Source: Roseospira marina (GTDB taxonomy: Bacteria > Pseudomonadota > Alphaproteobacteria > Rhodospirillales > Rhodospirillaceae). From it: a stretch of DNA of 46,354 nt. The position numbers and the translations under genes were made by a program. Below, one piece after another: positions 1-8,039 of the stretch. The stretch spans positions 1 through 46,354 of the forward strand of contig NZ_JACIGJ010000024.1 in assembly GCF_014197855.1 (NCBI RefSeq), written 5' to 3'. The number at the start of each line of letters is the position of its first letter. Position 1 is the stretch's first letter. Under the pieces are notes generated by a model that made no database searches, was not told the DNA's origin, and was given only the letters and a program-made list of their open reading frames with translations.

Positions 1-84
1 CGATCCAGACCCGGGTCCAGGCGGTGATCAGAGGCAAAAAGTGTTACCTATGTCATCGGTCCAAAACGTTACCAATGTTTCCGG
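1..84 (+). mobile_element. Right end of an IS481-like insertion sequence (partial)
   Basis: Positions about 41-84 hold two copies of a terminal motif (GTTACCTATGTCATCGG, then GTTACCAATGTTTCCGG). Read on the other strand they align with the doubled motif at 46,269-46,313 at the far end of the window. Doubled GGTAAC-containing terminal repeats of this kind are typical of IS481-family elements. Only the last tens of bases of the element are in the window and the transposase body lies outside. The exact outer boundary is inferred from the last shared bases, CCGG. Confidence 0.6.
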
Positions 85-182
85 TTGCTCAGGGGCCCGG
101 CGCGCGGGTGCGGGTCTCGGCTTCAACCCCACCCCGACCCTCCCCTCTCCAGGGGAGGGAACCAAGAGTTACCGCAGCGCGC

Positions 183-806
183 TCAAGGCTTCGGCTTGGG
201 CGCGCCCTTGCCCCGCTTCTTGCCGCCATTCTTGGACGGCTTCGTGCCCGCCGGCTGCGAAGCCGTCGGCTTTACGGGCGCCGGCTGCGTCGTGGCCGGT
301 TTCGCGGGCGCCGGCTGAGTTGCGCCCGGCTTCGCGGGCGCGGGCGCCGGCTGGGCCACCGGGCCGGCCTCGGGCGCCGGCATCGGCTGCGCCTTCGGGG
401 CGGGCGCGGCGGGCTTGGGCGTCGGAGCCGGCTGAGCCTGCGGTTTGGCCTGGACCGCCGAGGCCGGCTGGGGTTTCGCAGCCGGGGCCGGCTGGGGTTT
501 GGGCGCCGGAGCCACCTGAGCCTGGGGCTGAGCGGCCGGTGTGGGCGCAGCCTTCGAGGGCTCGGCTTTCGGCGCGGGCGCCGGAGTCGCGGCCTTCGGT
601 TCCGGGGCCGGTACCGGCGCGGGCTGGGCCGCCGGGGTGGGGGCCGGAGCGGGGGCCGTCGGCGGCGCATCGGGCGCGGCCTCCGCCGCTCCGGCCTGGG
701 CGGCCTGGGCGGCCTGGCTGGCCTGGATCTCCTTCAGGAGCGCGCGCTGGCGGACGCTGACCAGAACCAGCAATCCGACGATCAAGAGAACTTCGACGAC
801 AAACAT
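183..806 (-). CDS. Membrane-anchored Pro/Ala-rich low-complexity protein
   Basis: A 207-residue protein of unknown function. Residues 1-17 (MFVVEVLLIVGLLVLVS) form one hydrophobic helix, followed by a short basic/coiled stretch (RQRALLKEIQ). About 160 residues follow that are almost entirely P, A, K, Q, T and E, with repeated PAPAPKP-like units, and the tail is Lys-rich. The layout suggests an inner-membrane anchor with a long periplasmic or cytoplasmic extended linker, as in TonB-like or cell-wall-spanning proteins, but no functional domain is visible. The start at 806 was chosen because it begins the hydrophobic segment and has a G-rich stretch upstream; the frame stays open further upstream. 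It is co-oriented with rpsD, but a terminator lies between them. Confidence 0.6.
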   Translation of the reverse strand: MFVVEVLLIVGLLVLVSVRQRALLKEIQASQAAQAAQAGAAEAAPDAPPTAPAPAPTPAAQPAPVPAPEPKAATPAPAPKAEPSKAAPTPAAQPQAQVAPAPKPQPAPAAKPQPASAVQAKPQAQPAPTPKPAAPAPKAQPMPAPEAGPVAQPAPAPAKPGATQPAPAKPATTQPAPVKPTASQPAGTKPSKNGGKKRGKGAPKPKP

Positions 807-1128
807 GGGGCCCCCGGCGACGATATAGAGTGGTAAAACAGAGCGGTCACCGCGCTTATCGGGTGCCTTCGTCCGGACCGAAGGCGCCGTCCCGTACCGT
901 CTGGGTCGGGCGACCGGTCCGCCAATCTTGCCGTTTGGCGCCACAGGTCAAGAGAAAATCCAGCCCCCGCGCGGCCACCCCACGGCCCCCACGAAAAACG
1001 CGCACCCCGTGGCCCGGAGCGCGCGTTGCGGAGGCGGAGATCTCTCCGCCCGAACCCTCGAAGGGGAGCCGGAATCCGCGACCGCGCCGCCCCCGCATGG
1101 GGTCGGCACGATCCCGGCCGGCTCCGGA
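807..1128. other. Intergenic stretch between rpsD and the Pro/Ala-rich gene
   Basis: No convincing gene. It holds the rpsD terminator (994-1026) and a second short hairpin at 1033-1050 (GGCGGAGA/TCTCCGCC). Open frames here run across both hairpins and resemble no protein. Confidence 0.5.
994..1026 (-). terminator. Rho-independent terminator of rpsD
   Basis: On the reverse strand a 6-bp stem (ACGCGC/GCGCGT, arms at 1021-1026 and 998-1003) is followed directly by TTTTT (994-998). It lies about 100 bp after the rpsD stop codon. Confidence 0.55.
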
Positions 1129-1743
1129 TCAGCGGGAGTAGTACTCAATCACGAGGTTCGGTTCCATCTGGACCGGGTAGGGCACGTCGGCCAGCTTCGG
1201 CGCGCGCAGGAACGTCCCCGTGGTGCCCTTGGCGTCCATCTGGATGTATTCCGGCACGTCGCGCTCGGGCGAGCCGAGGGCTTCCAGCACCAGCGGCAGC
1301 TCGCGGGACTTCTCCTTGACCTCGATCACGTCGCCTTCGCGCACGTTGTAGGACGGGATCGTCACCGTGCGGCCGTTGACCTTGATGTGGCCGTGGTTGA
1401 TGAACTGGCGCGCCGCGAACACGGTCGGCACGACCTTCATGCGGTAGACCACGGCAACCAGCCGGTGCTCCAGCAGGCTGATGAGGTTCTCGGAGGTGTC
1501 GCCCTTGCGGCGGGTGGCTTCCTCGTAAATCTTGCGGAACTGCTTCTCGGAGATATCGCCGTAGTAGCCCTTCAGCTTCTGCTTGGCCATCAGCTGCACA
1601 CCGAAGTCCGAGGGCTTGCGGCGGCGCTGGCCATGCTGGCCGGGGCCGTACTCACGGCGGTTGACCGGGCTCTTGGGGCGGCCCCAGAGGTTCACGCCCA
1701 GGCGGCGGTCGATCTTGTACTTGGCGGAATGACGCTTGCTCAT
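1129..1743 (-). CDS. rpsD: 30S ribosomal protein S4
   Basis: A 204-residue protein of the usual length for bacterial S4. It is a primary 16S rRNA-binding protein that nucleates assembly of the small-subunit body. The N-terminus [16 protein letters not shown], the conserved [15 protein letters not shown] stretch (about 34-50) and [13 protein letters not shown] are characteristic. The S4 RNA-binding domain follows (about 92-155: [14 protein letters not shown]...[14 protein letters not shown]), and the protein ends in NLVIEYYSR. The Cys residues of zinc-binding S4 variants are absent. The gene is monocistronic, with a terminator downstream and an approximately 300-bp leader region containing hairpins. 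S4 represses its own operon in some bacteria; whether the leader hairpin here serves that role is inference. Confidence 0.97.
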   Translation of the reverse strand: MSKRHSAKYKIDRRLGVNLWGRPKSPVNRREYGPGQHGQRRRKPSDFGVQLMAKQKLKGYYGDISEKQFRKIYEEATRRKGDTSENLISLLEHRLVAVVYRMKVVPTVFAARQFINHGHIKVNGRTVTIPSYNVREGDVIEVKEKSRELPLVLEALGSPERDVPEYIQMDAKGTTGTFLRAPKLADVPYPVQMEPNLVIEYYSR

Positions 1744-1778
1744 CGGTCAAGACACCTTCATCGAGGTTGTTGTCAGGC

Positions 1779-1808
1779 GGCCGCCCTGGTTTTTATCGGC
1801 GGCCTTTT
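1779..1808 (-). promoter_or_regulatory. Inverted repeat in the rpsD leader
   Basis: A perfect 7-bp inverted repeat (GGCCGCC 1779-1785, GGCGGCC 1798-1804, 12-base loop) lies 36-61 bp upstream of the rpsD start, so it would probably be in the rpsD leader mRNA. On the forward strand it is followed by TTTT and could instead stop antisense transcription. Its role is unknown. Confidence 0.35.
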
Positions 1809-1817
1809 GGTGTCCCG

Positions 1818-1838
1818 GCACCCCGAGGGTCGGGGTGC
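1818..1838. repeat. Perfect 9-bp hairpin
   Basis: GCACCCCGA and TCGGGGTGC are separated by GGG. No T-run follows on either strand. It lies between the GST stop (reverse strand) and rpsD, so it may stabilise or end the GST transcript or be part of the rpsD leader. Confidence 0.4.
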
Positions 1839-1967
1839 GATCCGATGCGCGGAACGCACAGGATCGGGCGACGCGGGCCAGGGCGCAGACGCGCCGGCCA
1901 CTCCCGAGAGAGTCCGCCTGTCCGGGAAGGAAGAGGGGTGTCTACGCCACCCGCCGCGCCGGGTCAA

Positions 1968-2023
1968 GGCTCGCGGCGAGGGGCTGGCGACGAGGGGCTC
2001 GCGGCGAGGGGCTGGCGACGAGG
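1968..2023. repeat. Two exact 28-bp tandem repeats
   Basis: The unit begins GGCTCGCGGCGAGGGG and ends CTGGCGACGAGG. Copy 1 is 1968-1995 and copy 2 is 1996-2023, identical. It lies in the short space after the GST stop codon and is non-coding. Confidence 0.8.
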
Positions 2024-2043
2024 GGTTAGCGCTACCGCCGCCG

Positions 2044-2661
2044 TCACGCGAACCGGGTCCGGCGGAAGCTGTCGCGCCCGATCACGCTCTCATGCCACGC
2101 GGCCAGGGCGGGGTGGGTCGCGGGCCAGGCGATCTCCGGCAGGCGGAACGCGACGTAGTCCAACGCGACGGCGGTCACAAGAAGGCCGATGGTCAGGGTG
2201 CCCCCGCCCCCCTGGGAGGGTGTGGGGGCGAGTCGGTCTAAGTCCAGGGCATGCAGGCTGCGGTCAATCGCCCGCGCGCGACGGCGCCCAAGCGTGGTTC
2301 CGTCGGCCTCCGGTCCGCCCTGCTTGCGCGCGATGACGGTGTGGAACGCGGCCTCCATCAGGCCGTATCCCACCCCCGCAAGGCTCAGCACCGCCGCGCT
2401 CCCGGCGGTCGGAAACAGCGTGGGTCCCGCGCCCAGCGTGTCGAGGTGGCGGGCGATCAGCAGGGATTCGGTCAGCGGTGTTCCGGCCTCCGTCACCAGA
2501 ACCGGCACCCGGCCGATCGGGTTGACGGCCAGCAGGGCCGGGTCGTCCGCCCAGGGGTCCACCCAGGTCAGGGCCAGGGTGTCACCGAACCCCTTCTCCA
2601 GCGCCGCGATCCGCGCGACCCGGGCATAGGGCGAGGTTGCATTGAGGAAAAGCTGCATCAT
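2044..2661 (-). CDS. Glutathione S-transferase family protein
   Basis: A 205-residue cytosolic GST-like protein. The N-terminal thioredoxin-fold half shows MMQLFLNATSPYARVARIAA (about 1-20; S10 is a possible catalytic Ser, P11 the usual cis-proline position). VNPIGRVPVL (about 46-55) and the glutathione-contacting TESLLIARHLD (about 63-73) follow. The all-alpha C-terminal half runs to about 200. The length matches typical bacterial GSTs. Substrate is unknown; such proteins conjugate glutathione to electrophiles or act as peroxidases. It follows the MFS gene by 3 bp on the same strand, so the two are probably co-transcribed, which hints at a joint detoxification/export role (inference). Confidence 0.85.
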   Translation of the reverse strand: MMQLFLNATSPYARVARIAALEKGFGDTLALTWVDPWADDPALLAVNPIGRVPVLVTEAGTPLTESLLIARHLDTLGAGPTLFPTAGSAAVLSLAGVGYGLMEAAFHTVIARKQGGPEADGTTLGRRRARAIDRSLHALDLDRLAPTPSQGGGGTLTIGLLVTAVALDYVAFRLPEIAWPATHPALAAWHESVIGRDSFRRTRFA

Positions 2662-2664
2662 CGG

Positions 2665-3867
2665 TCAGGACCTCCGGCCGGATGGGGCGCCCGCCATCGC
2701 CCGGCCGCCCAGGGTGGGGCTGAGCGCGACGAGCCCGAAACCCACCACGAGAACGGCGCCGCCGATGGCGAACAGCGGCGCAAACGTCCCCAGGTGGTCG
2801 TACACGCCCGTCATCCCATAGCCGGCCAGCGCCTGGGCGACGGCGAAAACCACGGTGGCCTGCCCCCACAGCCGTTTGTGGGCGTGCGGCCCGACCAGTT
2901 CCGCCAAACGGCCGGACGTCAGGGCGACGATGCCCGGGACCATGGCCCCCACCAGCAGCGACGACAGCGACCGGGGCAGCACCGCCAGCGACAGCAACGG
3001 AGCCGCCACGGCCAGGGCCTTGATGAGGTAGGCGAGGCAGAGGCTGCGATGCCAGCCCAGGTGACGGACGGCGACGCTGGCCGCGAGCGGCCCCAGGATG
3101 GCACCGACGCCGAACAGGGCCCATTGCAGCGACGCGGCCGGCCCGCCGAGTCCGGCCTCGCGGGCAAGGTAATCGACCCAGAACACGGTGTGCGGCACGA
3201 ATCCGACTGCATCCAGGGCATAGGCGGCGACGACCAGCGCGACGATCGTGGAAACCCCGCCACCGGGGGCCCGGGCGGGCGCGTCGACGGGCGCCGGCCG
3301 CGCCGGCAGCCGGTCCAGGGCGCGGTCGCAAGCCACCCCGGCCAGGGCACACACCCCGCCCAGCACCAGCCAAGCCGCCGTGGGTCCGCTCGCCAGCAGC
3401 AGCAGTGGCACCAGGGTGGCCGAGACCAACGCCCCCAGCCCGATGCCCGTGAACACCAGGGCACCGACCGCCTTGCGGCGCTCCGGTGGCGGCGTCGTCA
3501 GGGCCAGCGACGGGCCGACGACCATCAGGATGGCGCCGGCCACCCCCGACACGACCCGCCAGACCAGGAACCAGGCGAACGGCCCCGGCACGGCGCACAG
3601 CACGAAACTGAGCACGATCCCCACGAAGCACAGCCCGACCAGACGACGCGGCGCCAGCCGCTCCGACAGAGCATGCCCGGACACGGCGCCGACCAGATAG
3701 CCCAGCAGGTTGGCGGCCCCCAGATAGGCCGCCGCCGAGGGCCCAAACCACCCCGCGTCGATGATCGCGGGCAGCAGGGCGCTGTAGGCGAACCGGGCCA
3801 TGCCGATCCCGGCCAGTGTGGACAGCAGCCCGGTCAACAGGGCGGGAGCGTCGGCTCGGATTGGCAT
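2665..3867 (-). CDS. MFS transporter, YbfB/YjiJ type
   Basis: A 400-residue integral membrane protein with about 12 hydrophobic helices. The N-terminal helix carries GIGMARFAYSALLPAI, the hallmark of the YbfB/YjiJ (MFS_4) group, and a conserved GYLVGAVSGHALSERLAPRR loop follows helix 2. Members are proton-driven exporters, mostly of unknown substrate. The start at 3867 is supported by a strong Shine-Dalgarno (AGGGAGGAAGGGA) just upstream. The gene is divergent from a LysR-type regulator, a classic regulator-target arrangement, so expression is probably controlled by that protein. GST follows immediately downstream. Confidence 0.85.
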   Translation of the reverse strand: MPIRADAPALLTGLLSTLAGIGMARFAYSALLPAIIDAGWFGPSAAAYLGAANLLGYLVGAVSGHALSERLAPRRLVGLCFVGIVLSFVLCAVPGPFAWFLVWRVVSGVAGAILMVVGPSLALTTPPPERRKAVGALVFTGIGLGALVSATLVPLLLLASGPTAAWLVLGGVCALAGVACDRALDRLPARPAPVDAPARAPGGGVSTIVALVVAAYALDAVGFVPHTVFWVDYLAREAGLGGPAASLQWALFGVGAILGPLAASVAVRHLGWHRSLCLAYLIKALAVAAPLLSLAVLPRSLSSLLVGAMVPGIVALTSGRLAELVGPHAHKRLWGQATVVFAVAQALAGYGMTGVYDHLGTFAPLFAIGGAVLVVGFGLVALSPTLGGRAMAGAPSGRRS

Positions 3868-3960
3868 GCGGGTCCCTTCCTCCCTGTGCGACGGCTCCCG
3901 GTGGGCCGCGGTCGCGTGGAGGCCACAGGGTACGGGGACACGACTCGCAATCGAACTGAT

Positions 3961-3989
3961 TTGTCGTGATCGCGCCGATCACTTATAAT
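3961..3989 (+). promoter_or_regulatory. Sigma-70-like promoter with embedded operator palindrome for the lysR-type gene
   Basis: TTGTCG (3961-3966), a 17-bp spacer and TATAAT (3984-3989). The spacer is largely filled by a perfect dyad, GTGATCG-CGC-CGATCAC (3966-3982). A palindrome exactly inside the promoter suits negative autoregulation by the LysR protein and shared control of the divergent MFS gene. Confidence 0.65.
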
Positions 3990-4020
3990 GATCGGGCGAA
4001 CCGAAGACGGGAGACAGTCC

Positions 4021-4911
4021 GTGCACTTGCAGTCCTTGCGCTTGCTGCTGGCGGTCGACGACACCGGCAGCTTCTCGGCGGCGGCGACGCGGCTCAACAC
4101 GGTGCAGTCCAACGTCACGGCGCACATCAAGAAGCTCGAAGCGGAGCTTGGGGTCCGGCTGGTCGACCGAAAGGGCACGGTGCGCCTGACGTCGGCGGGC
4201 CGGGCGCTGGCGGACGACGCCGAGCGCCTATTGACGATCCACGACGCGGCCGTGGCCCGGTTCCGGGGCCGGCCGGCGGACAGCGGGCGCCTGCGGATCG
4301 GGGCGATGGAAACGACCCTCGCGCTCCGCCTGCCGCCCGTTCTGGCCGCGTTTCATGCCGCGCATCCCGGAGTGGATATCGCTTTGCAGACCGGACCGAC
4401 AGCGGATCTGGTCGCCGATCTGCTGGAGGGGCGGCTCGACGGCGCCTTCATCTGCGACGCCGTACCGGGCGCCGCCCTCTATCAGGTGCCGGCCTTCCGG
4501 GAGACCCTGGTGCTGGTGTCCCGCGATCGCCTGACCGCGCTGCCCCCGGCACACCAGCTTCTGACGACGGCCTTTCTCGTGTTTCGCCAGGGGTGCGGCT
4601 ATCGCCACCGCACCGAGCGGCTGTTGGCGTCTCTCGGCGTTACGGCGGTGCGGATGTTCGAGTTCGGCACCCTGGACGGCATCCTCGGCTGCGTCGCCGC
4701 CGGCATGGGCTATGCGGTCCTGCCCCGCGCGGTGGTGGAGGCCCACCGCCTCCGGTTCGATATCCAGACCCTGCCCCTGCCGCCGGACATCGGCGTGGTG
4801 GATACCCTGTTCGCGGCCCCTGAGCCGGGCACATGGTCCCCCGCCCTGACCGCCTTCGCGGGCGCGCTGGACCAGGGCACTCTCGCGCCGGACACGGCCG
4901 TCGCGTCCTGA
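4021..4911 (+). CDS. LysR-family transcriptional regulator
   Basis: A 296-residue protein when started at GTG 4021. Residues 1-60 form the winged helix-turn-helix (HLQSLRLLLAVDDTGSFSAA, VQSNVTAHIKKLEAELG, then VRLTSAGRAL). Residues about 90-290 form the periplasmic-binding-like effector domain. An upstream ATG at 3988 overlaps the -10 box and has no ribosome-binding site, whereas GTG 4021 is preceded by GGGAGA at good spacing and gives the standard LysR N-terminus. Divergent from the MFS/GST pair, which it probably controls in response to an unknown ligand. Its stop is 6 bp from the convergent CinA-like gene. Confidence 0.88.
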   Translation: MHLQSLRLLLAVDDTGSFSAAATRLNTVQSNVTAHIKKLEAELGVRLVDRKGTVRLTSAGRALADDAERLLTIHDAAVARFRGRPADSGRLRIGAMETTLALRLPPVLAAFHAAHPGVDIALQTGPTADLVADLLEGRLDGAFICDAVPGAALYQVPAFRETLVLVSRDRLTALPPAHQLLTTAFLVFRQGCGYRHRTERLLASLGVTAVRMFEFGTLDGILGCVAAGMGYAVLPRAVVEAHRLRFDIQTLPLPPDIGVVDTLFAAPEPGTWSPALTAFAGALDQGTLAPDTAVAS

Positions 4912-4917
4912 CGTCCG

Positions 4918-5682
4918 CTACCGAACCCCATCCAGGATCGTGGCGTCCAGGCCCAGATCGTCGAACATCGCGCACAAGTCGGTCAGCACGGCCTCCAGCA
5001 CCGCCGGATCGGTGCCGCGTGCCACCAGGGTCGTCCCGACCAGCCCGCCCTGCGCCCAGGGATAGCTGCCCAGATCCACCGCGGGCCACCGCGTCTGGAT
5101 CGCCGCCAGGGGCCCCGCAATCTCGCCTTCGCGGGCCGCCGCGCTGACCGCACGCGACAGGATCGGCGGCCCGCCGGTCAAATCCGGGGCCACGCTTTCG
5201 ACCATCGCCTGCATGATCTTCGGCACGCCAGCCAGCACGAACACGTTGGCGATCCGGAAGCCCGGCGCGGCGCTGACCGGGTTGTCGATCAGGGAGGCGC
5301 CCTCCGGCACCTCGGCCATCTTCAGGCGGGCCTCGGTCAGATCCTCGCCGTAGTGCGCGCGCAGGCGGCGCACGGCCTCGGGATGGCGCACCACCGGCAC
5401 GTCAAAGGCCGCCGCGATGCTGGCCGCCGTTATGTCGTCGTGGGTGGGGCCGATGCCGCCCGTCGTGAAGACGTAGGTGAACCGCGCCCGCAGGGCCAGC
5501 ACGGCCGCGATGATGTCGGACTCGACGTCCGGGACGACCCGGATTTCTCGCAACAGAATCCCCAGCGCGCCGAGCCGCTGGGCCAGATACGGCCCGTTGG
5601 TGTCCTGGGTCCGGCCCGACAGAATTTCGTTACCGATCAGAACCAGGGCGGCGGTGGACGGAGCGCATTCCTCGTCGGCCAT
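4918..5682 (-). CDS. CinA-like molybdopterin-binding (MoCF) domain protein
   Basis: A 254-residue protein carrying the MoaB/Mog fold. LVLIGNEILSGRTQDTN (about 13-29) and FTTGGIGPTHDDIT (about 72-85) are the signature binding loops, and PGFRIANVFVLAGVPKIM (about 143-160) is also typical. The C-terminal nicotinamide-nucleotide amidase domain of full CinA (about 410 residues) is absent, so this is the short, stand-alone form common in alphaproteobacteria. Family members bind molybdopterin or act as ADP-ribose/FAD pyrophosphatases; the exact substrate is not visible here. Preceded by GGGAT at ribosome-binding distance. It lies downstream of the argJ-mutT group on the same strand with a 108-bp gap containing a hairpin. 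Confidence 0.85.
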   Translation of the reverse strand: MADEECAPSTAALVLIGNEILSGRTQDTNGPYLAQRLGALGILLREIRVVPDVESDIIAAVLALRARFTYVFTTGGIGPTHDDITAASIAAAFDVPVVRHPEAVRRLRAHYGEDLTEARLKMAEVPEGASLIDNPVSAAPGFRIANVFVLAGVPKIMQAMVESVAPDLTGGPPILSRAVSAAAREGEIAGPLAAIQTRWPAVDLGSYPWAQGGLVGTTLVARGTDPAVLEAVLTDLCAMFDDLGLDATILDGVR

Positions 5683-5758
5683 AACGGTATCCCGTGGCTA
5701 AGCCTCGGGTCCGGAGCACCCCGCCGCGCCCTCGACCCCCGAGTCAGAGTGGTGAACA

Positions 5759-5777
5759 CGGGCCGCCCCTCGGCCCG
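5759..5777 (-). terminator. Possible terminator hairpin after the GNAT-Nudix gene
   Basis: A perfect 6-bp stem (CGGGCC/GGCCCG) with a 7-base loop lies just after the stop codon at 5791 on the reverse strand. There is no U-run, so the call is weak. Confidence 0.25.
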
Positions 5778-5790
5778 ACGGCCGCGACAA

Positions 5791-6831
5791 TCAGCCCAAC
5801 AGGTCCTGAAGCGCCGGGATCAGCGGGGGATCGGCCGCCGGCATAGGGTAGTCCCGCAGCCGCGCCGCGCGCACCCAGGCGATCTCCTGCCCCTCGCGCG
5901 GGGTCACGCGCCCCGTCCAGGTACGCAGCACGAACAGCGGCATCAGCAGATGAAACGACTCGTAAGCATGCGAGGCGAAGGTCAACGGCGCAAGGCAGGA
6001 CGTGCGGGTGTCGATGCCGAGCTCTTCCTCCAGCTCGCGCACCAGGGCGCGCTCCGGCGTCTCGCCGTCCTGCACCTTGCCGCCGGGAAACTCCCACAGA
6101 CCGGCCATGGGCTTGCCCTCCGGCCGGCGGGTCAACAGCACGCGGCCATCGGCGTCCACCAGGGCCGCCGCCACCACGAGCAGGAGGCGCGCCCGGGCGG
6201 CGCGGTCGGACTCCCAGGCAGCCCGATCCATGGAGCGGCGCGCAAGGTCCCACGTTTCGTTGCGCGCCACCGCGCGCACCCGCATCCGACGACCGTCTGG
6301 ACGGATGCCCAGCGCGTCCTGGACCCGCTGGGAGGCCGTGTTCTCGGGGTGCGCGCTGGCGAAGACCTCTGTCACGCCGATGGTCTCGAAGGCCAGCCGC
6401 AGCATAGCGCGCCCGGCCTCCTCGGCCAGCCCGCGCCCCCGGAATGCCTCGCCCAGCCAGAACCCGAGTTCGGCCGCGGGCCACGTCTGCTTCCAGTCCA
6501 CGCTGACGGCGCCCATGACAGTGCCACCCGTCCGGTCGGTCAGCAGCAGGGCGAGGCCCTCGCCCCGGGCCCGCAGCCCTGCCTCCAGGCAGATCCAGTC
6601 GCGGGCGTCCGCCTCGGTATAGGGATGCGGAATGCGCGCCGTGAAGCGTGCCACCGACCAGGCGCCGGCCAGCGCCGCCACGGCCGCGACGTCGTCCGGA
6701 CGCGGCGGGCGCAACACCAGCCGGTCGGTGACCAGCGGGAGGGCGGCGCCGCAGCCCCCCTCCTCCGCCAGCCGTCCGGCGATAGCGCCGGCCTCAGCTT
6801 CGGTAATCGGCATTGATGTCGATGTACCCAT
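5791..6831 (-). CDS. GNAT acetyltransferase fused to MutT-type Nudix hydrolase
   Basis: A 346-residue two-domain protein. Residues about 35-195 form a RimJ-like GNAT domain: LVTDRLVLRPPRPDDVAAVA, a mid-part with ELGFWLGEAFRGRGLAEEAG, and HPENTASQRVQDALG. Residues about 218-346 form a MutT-like Nudix domain with the complete Nudix box GKVQDGETPERALVRELEEE plus LGI, preceded by GLWEFPGG. MutT hydrolyses 8-oxo-dGTP; the GNAT half probably acetylates an N-terminus or small molecule. The start at 6831 overlaps the end of argJ by 38 bp; a second ATG at 6813 gives a 20-bp overlap and is equally possible. Operon: isomerase, argJ, this gene. Fusions of this type are known in Rhodospirillales. Confidence 0.85.
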   Translation of the reverse strand: MGTSTSMPITEAEAGAIAGRLAEEGGCGAALPLVTDRLVLRPPRPDDVAAVAALAGAWSVARFTARIPHPYTEADARDWICLEAGLRARGEGLALLLTDRTGGTVMGAVSVDWKQTWPAAELGFWLGEAFRGRGLAEEAGRAMLRLAFETIGVTEVFASAHPENTASQRVQDALGIRPDGRRMRVRAVARNETWDLARRSMDRAAWESDRAARARLLLVVAAALVDADGRVLLTRRPEGKPMAGLWEFPGGKVQDGETPERALVRELEEELGIDTRTSCLAPLTFASHAYESFHLLMPLFVLRTWTGRVTPREGQEIAWVRAARLRDYPMPAADPPLIPALQDLLG

Positions 6832-8026
6832 GCGTCAGATCGCAGGTCCACACGGTCGCCGATCCGCGCCCGATTCCGACGTCCACCGCAATGTCGATCT
6901 CCCGGCCCTGCATGTGCGCGGCCACGGGGGCCTCGTCGTAGTCGGGCACGGCCAGACCGCCCTCGCAGACCGGAATGCCGCCGATGCGGATGGCCATGCG
7001 GTCGCGGTCGGCCTTCTCCCCGGCCTTGCCGACGGCCATGACGATACGGCCCCAGTTGGCGTCTGCACCGGCGATGGCCGTCTTGACCAGGGGCGAATTC
7101 CCGATGGCAAGACCGATCCGCCGCGCCGCCCGCTTACTGGCGGCGCCGGTCACATGGATGGCGACGAAGCGGCTGGCGCCCTCGCCATCCTTGACGACCT
7201 GATGGGCCAGGCTGAGCAGCAGGGCATTCAGATCCCGCTTGAACCGGCGCAGGGCCGGATCGCGGGCGTCGGTGACGGGCGGGTTGCCGGCCTTGCCGGT
7301 GGCGAACAGCAGCAGCGTGTCCGAGGTCGAGGTGTCCCCATCCACCGTGATGCTGTTGAACGAGGCATCCGCGGCCGGCGTCAGCAGCGCCTGAAGCACC
7401 GCCGCCGGCAGCGCGGCGTCGGTGGCGACATAGGCCAGCATGGTCGCCATGTCGGGCGCGATCATGCCAGACCCCTTCGCCATGCCCGACAGCGTGACGG
7501 GCACATCGCCGATCCGGCTGCGTACCGTCGCGGTCTTGGGGAAGGTGTCGGTGGTCATGATGGCCCGGGCCGCCTCCATCCAGGCGTCCTCCCGCGCCAC
7601 CGCCGCCATCTCCGGCAGCGGTTCGGTGATGCGCGCGTCCGGCAGGAACTCCCCGATGGTACCGGTGGCGGAGACGAACACCGCCTCCGGCGCGCAGTCG
7701 GCTACGGCGGCGGCCGCACGGGCGATGTTCTCCACCGACGAAACGCCGCGCATCCCGGTGAACGCGTTGGCGTTGCCGGAATTGACGACGAGCGCCCGCG
7801 CAGTTCCCTGCGTGAGTCCCGCCGCGCACCACTCGACCGGGGCCGAGCGGGTCTTGGATCGGGTCAGCACCCCGGCCACCGTGGTCCCGGGGTCGAACAG
7901 CGCCAGCAGCACATCCGTGCGGTCCTTATAGCGGACCCCGCAGGCGCGGGTGGCGAGTCGCACACCCGCCACGGGGGCGGGTGTGACGATGGTCTCCGGG
8001 GCCAGGGGCGAAACCGGCGTATCCAT
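6794..8026 (-). CDS. argJ: Bifunctional glutamate N-acetyltransferase / N-acetylglutamate synthase
   Basis: A 410-residue ArgJ. It transfers the acetyl group of N-acetylornithine to glutamate (step 5 of cyclic arginine synthesis) and, in bifunctional forms, also makes N-acetylglutamate from acetyl-CoA. ALVVNSGNANAFTG (about 88-101) and the oxyanion-hole region ATGTIGE are seen, as is the autoproteolysis site APDMA/TML, where the Thr becomes the N-terminus of the beta chain. ITVDGDTSTSDT and the C-terminal WTCDLTHGYIDINADYRS are also present. The start at 8026 gives the usual N-terminus (MDTPVSPLAPETI) with GGGGCA upstream; the frame extends further but would run into the isomerase gene. It is 13 bp downstream of the isomerase and overlaps the GNAT-Nudix gene. 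Confidence 0.95.
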   Translation of the reverse strand: MDTPVSPLAPETIVTPAPVAGVRLATRACGVRYKDRTDVLLALFDPGTTVAGVLTRSKTRSAPVEWCAAGLTQGTARALVVNSGNANAFTGMRGVSSVENIARAAAAVADCAPEAVFVSATGTIGEFLPDARITEPLPEMAAVAREDAWMEAARAIMTTDTFPKTATVRSRIGDVPVTLSGMAKGSGMIAPDMATMLAYVATDAALPAAVLQALLTPAADASFNSITVDGDTSTSDTLLLFATGKAGNPPVTDARDPALRRFKRDLNALLLSLAHQVVKDGEGASRFVAIHVTGAASKRAARRIGLAIGNSPLVKTAIAGADANWGRIVMAVGKAGEKADRDRMAIRIGGIPVCEGGLAVPDYDEAPVAAHMQGREIDIAVDVGIGRGSATVWTCDLTHGYIDINADYRS

Positions 8027-8039
8027 GCGCGGCGTGCCC

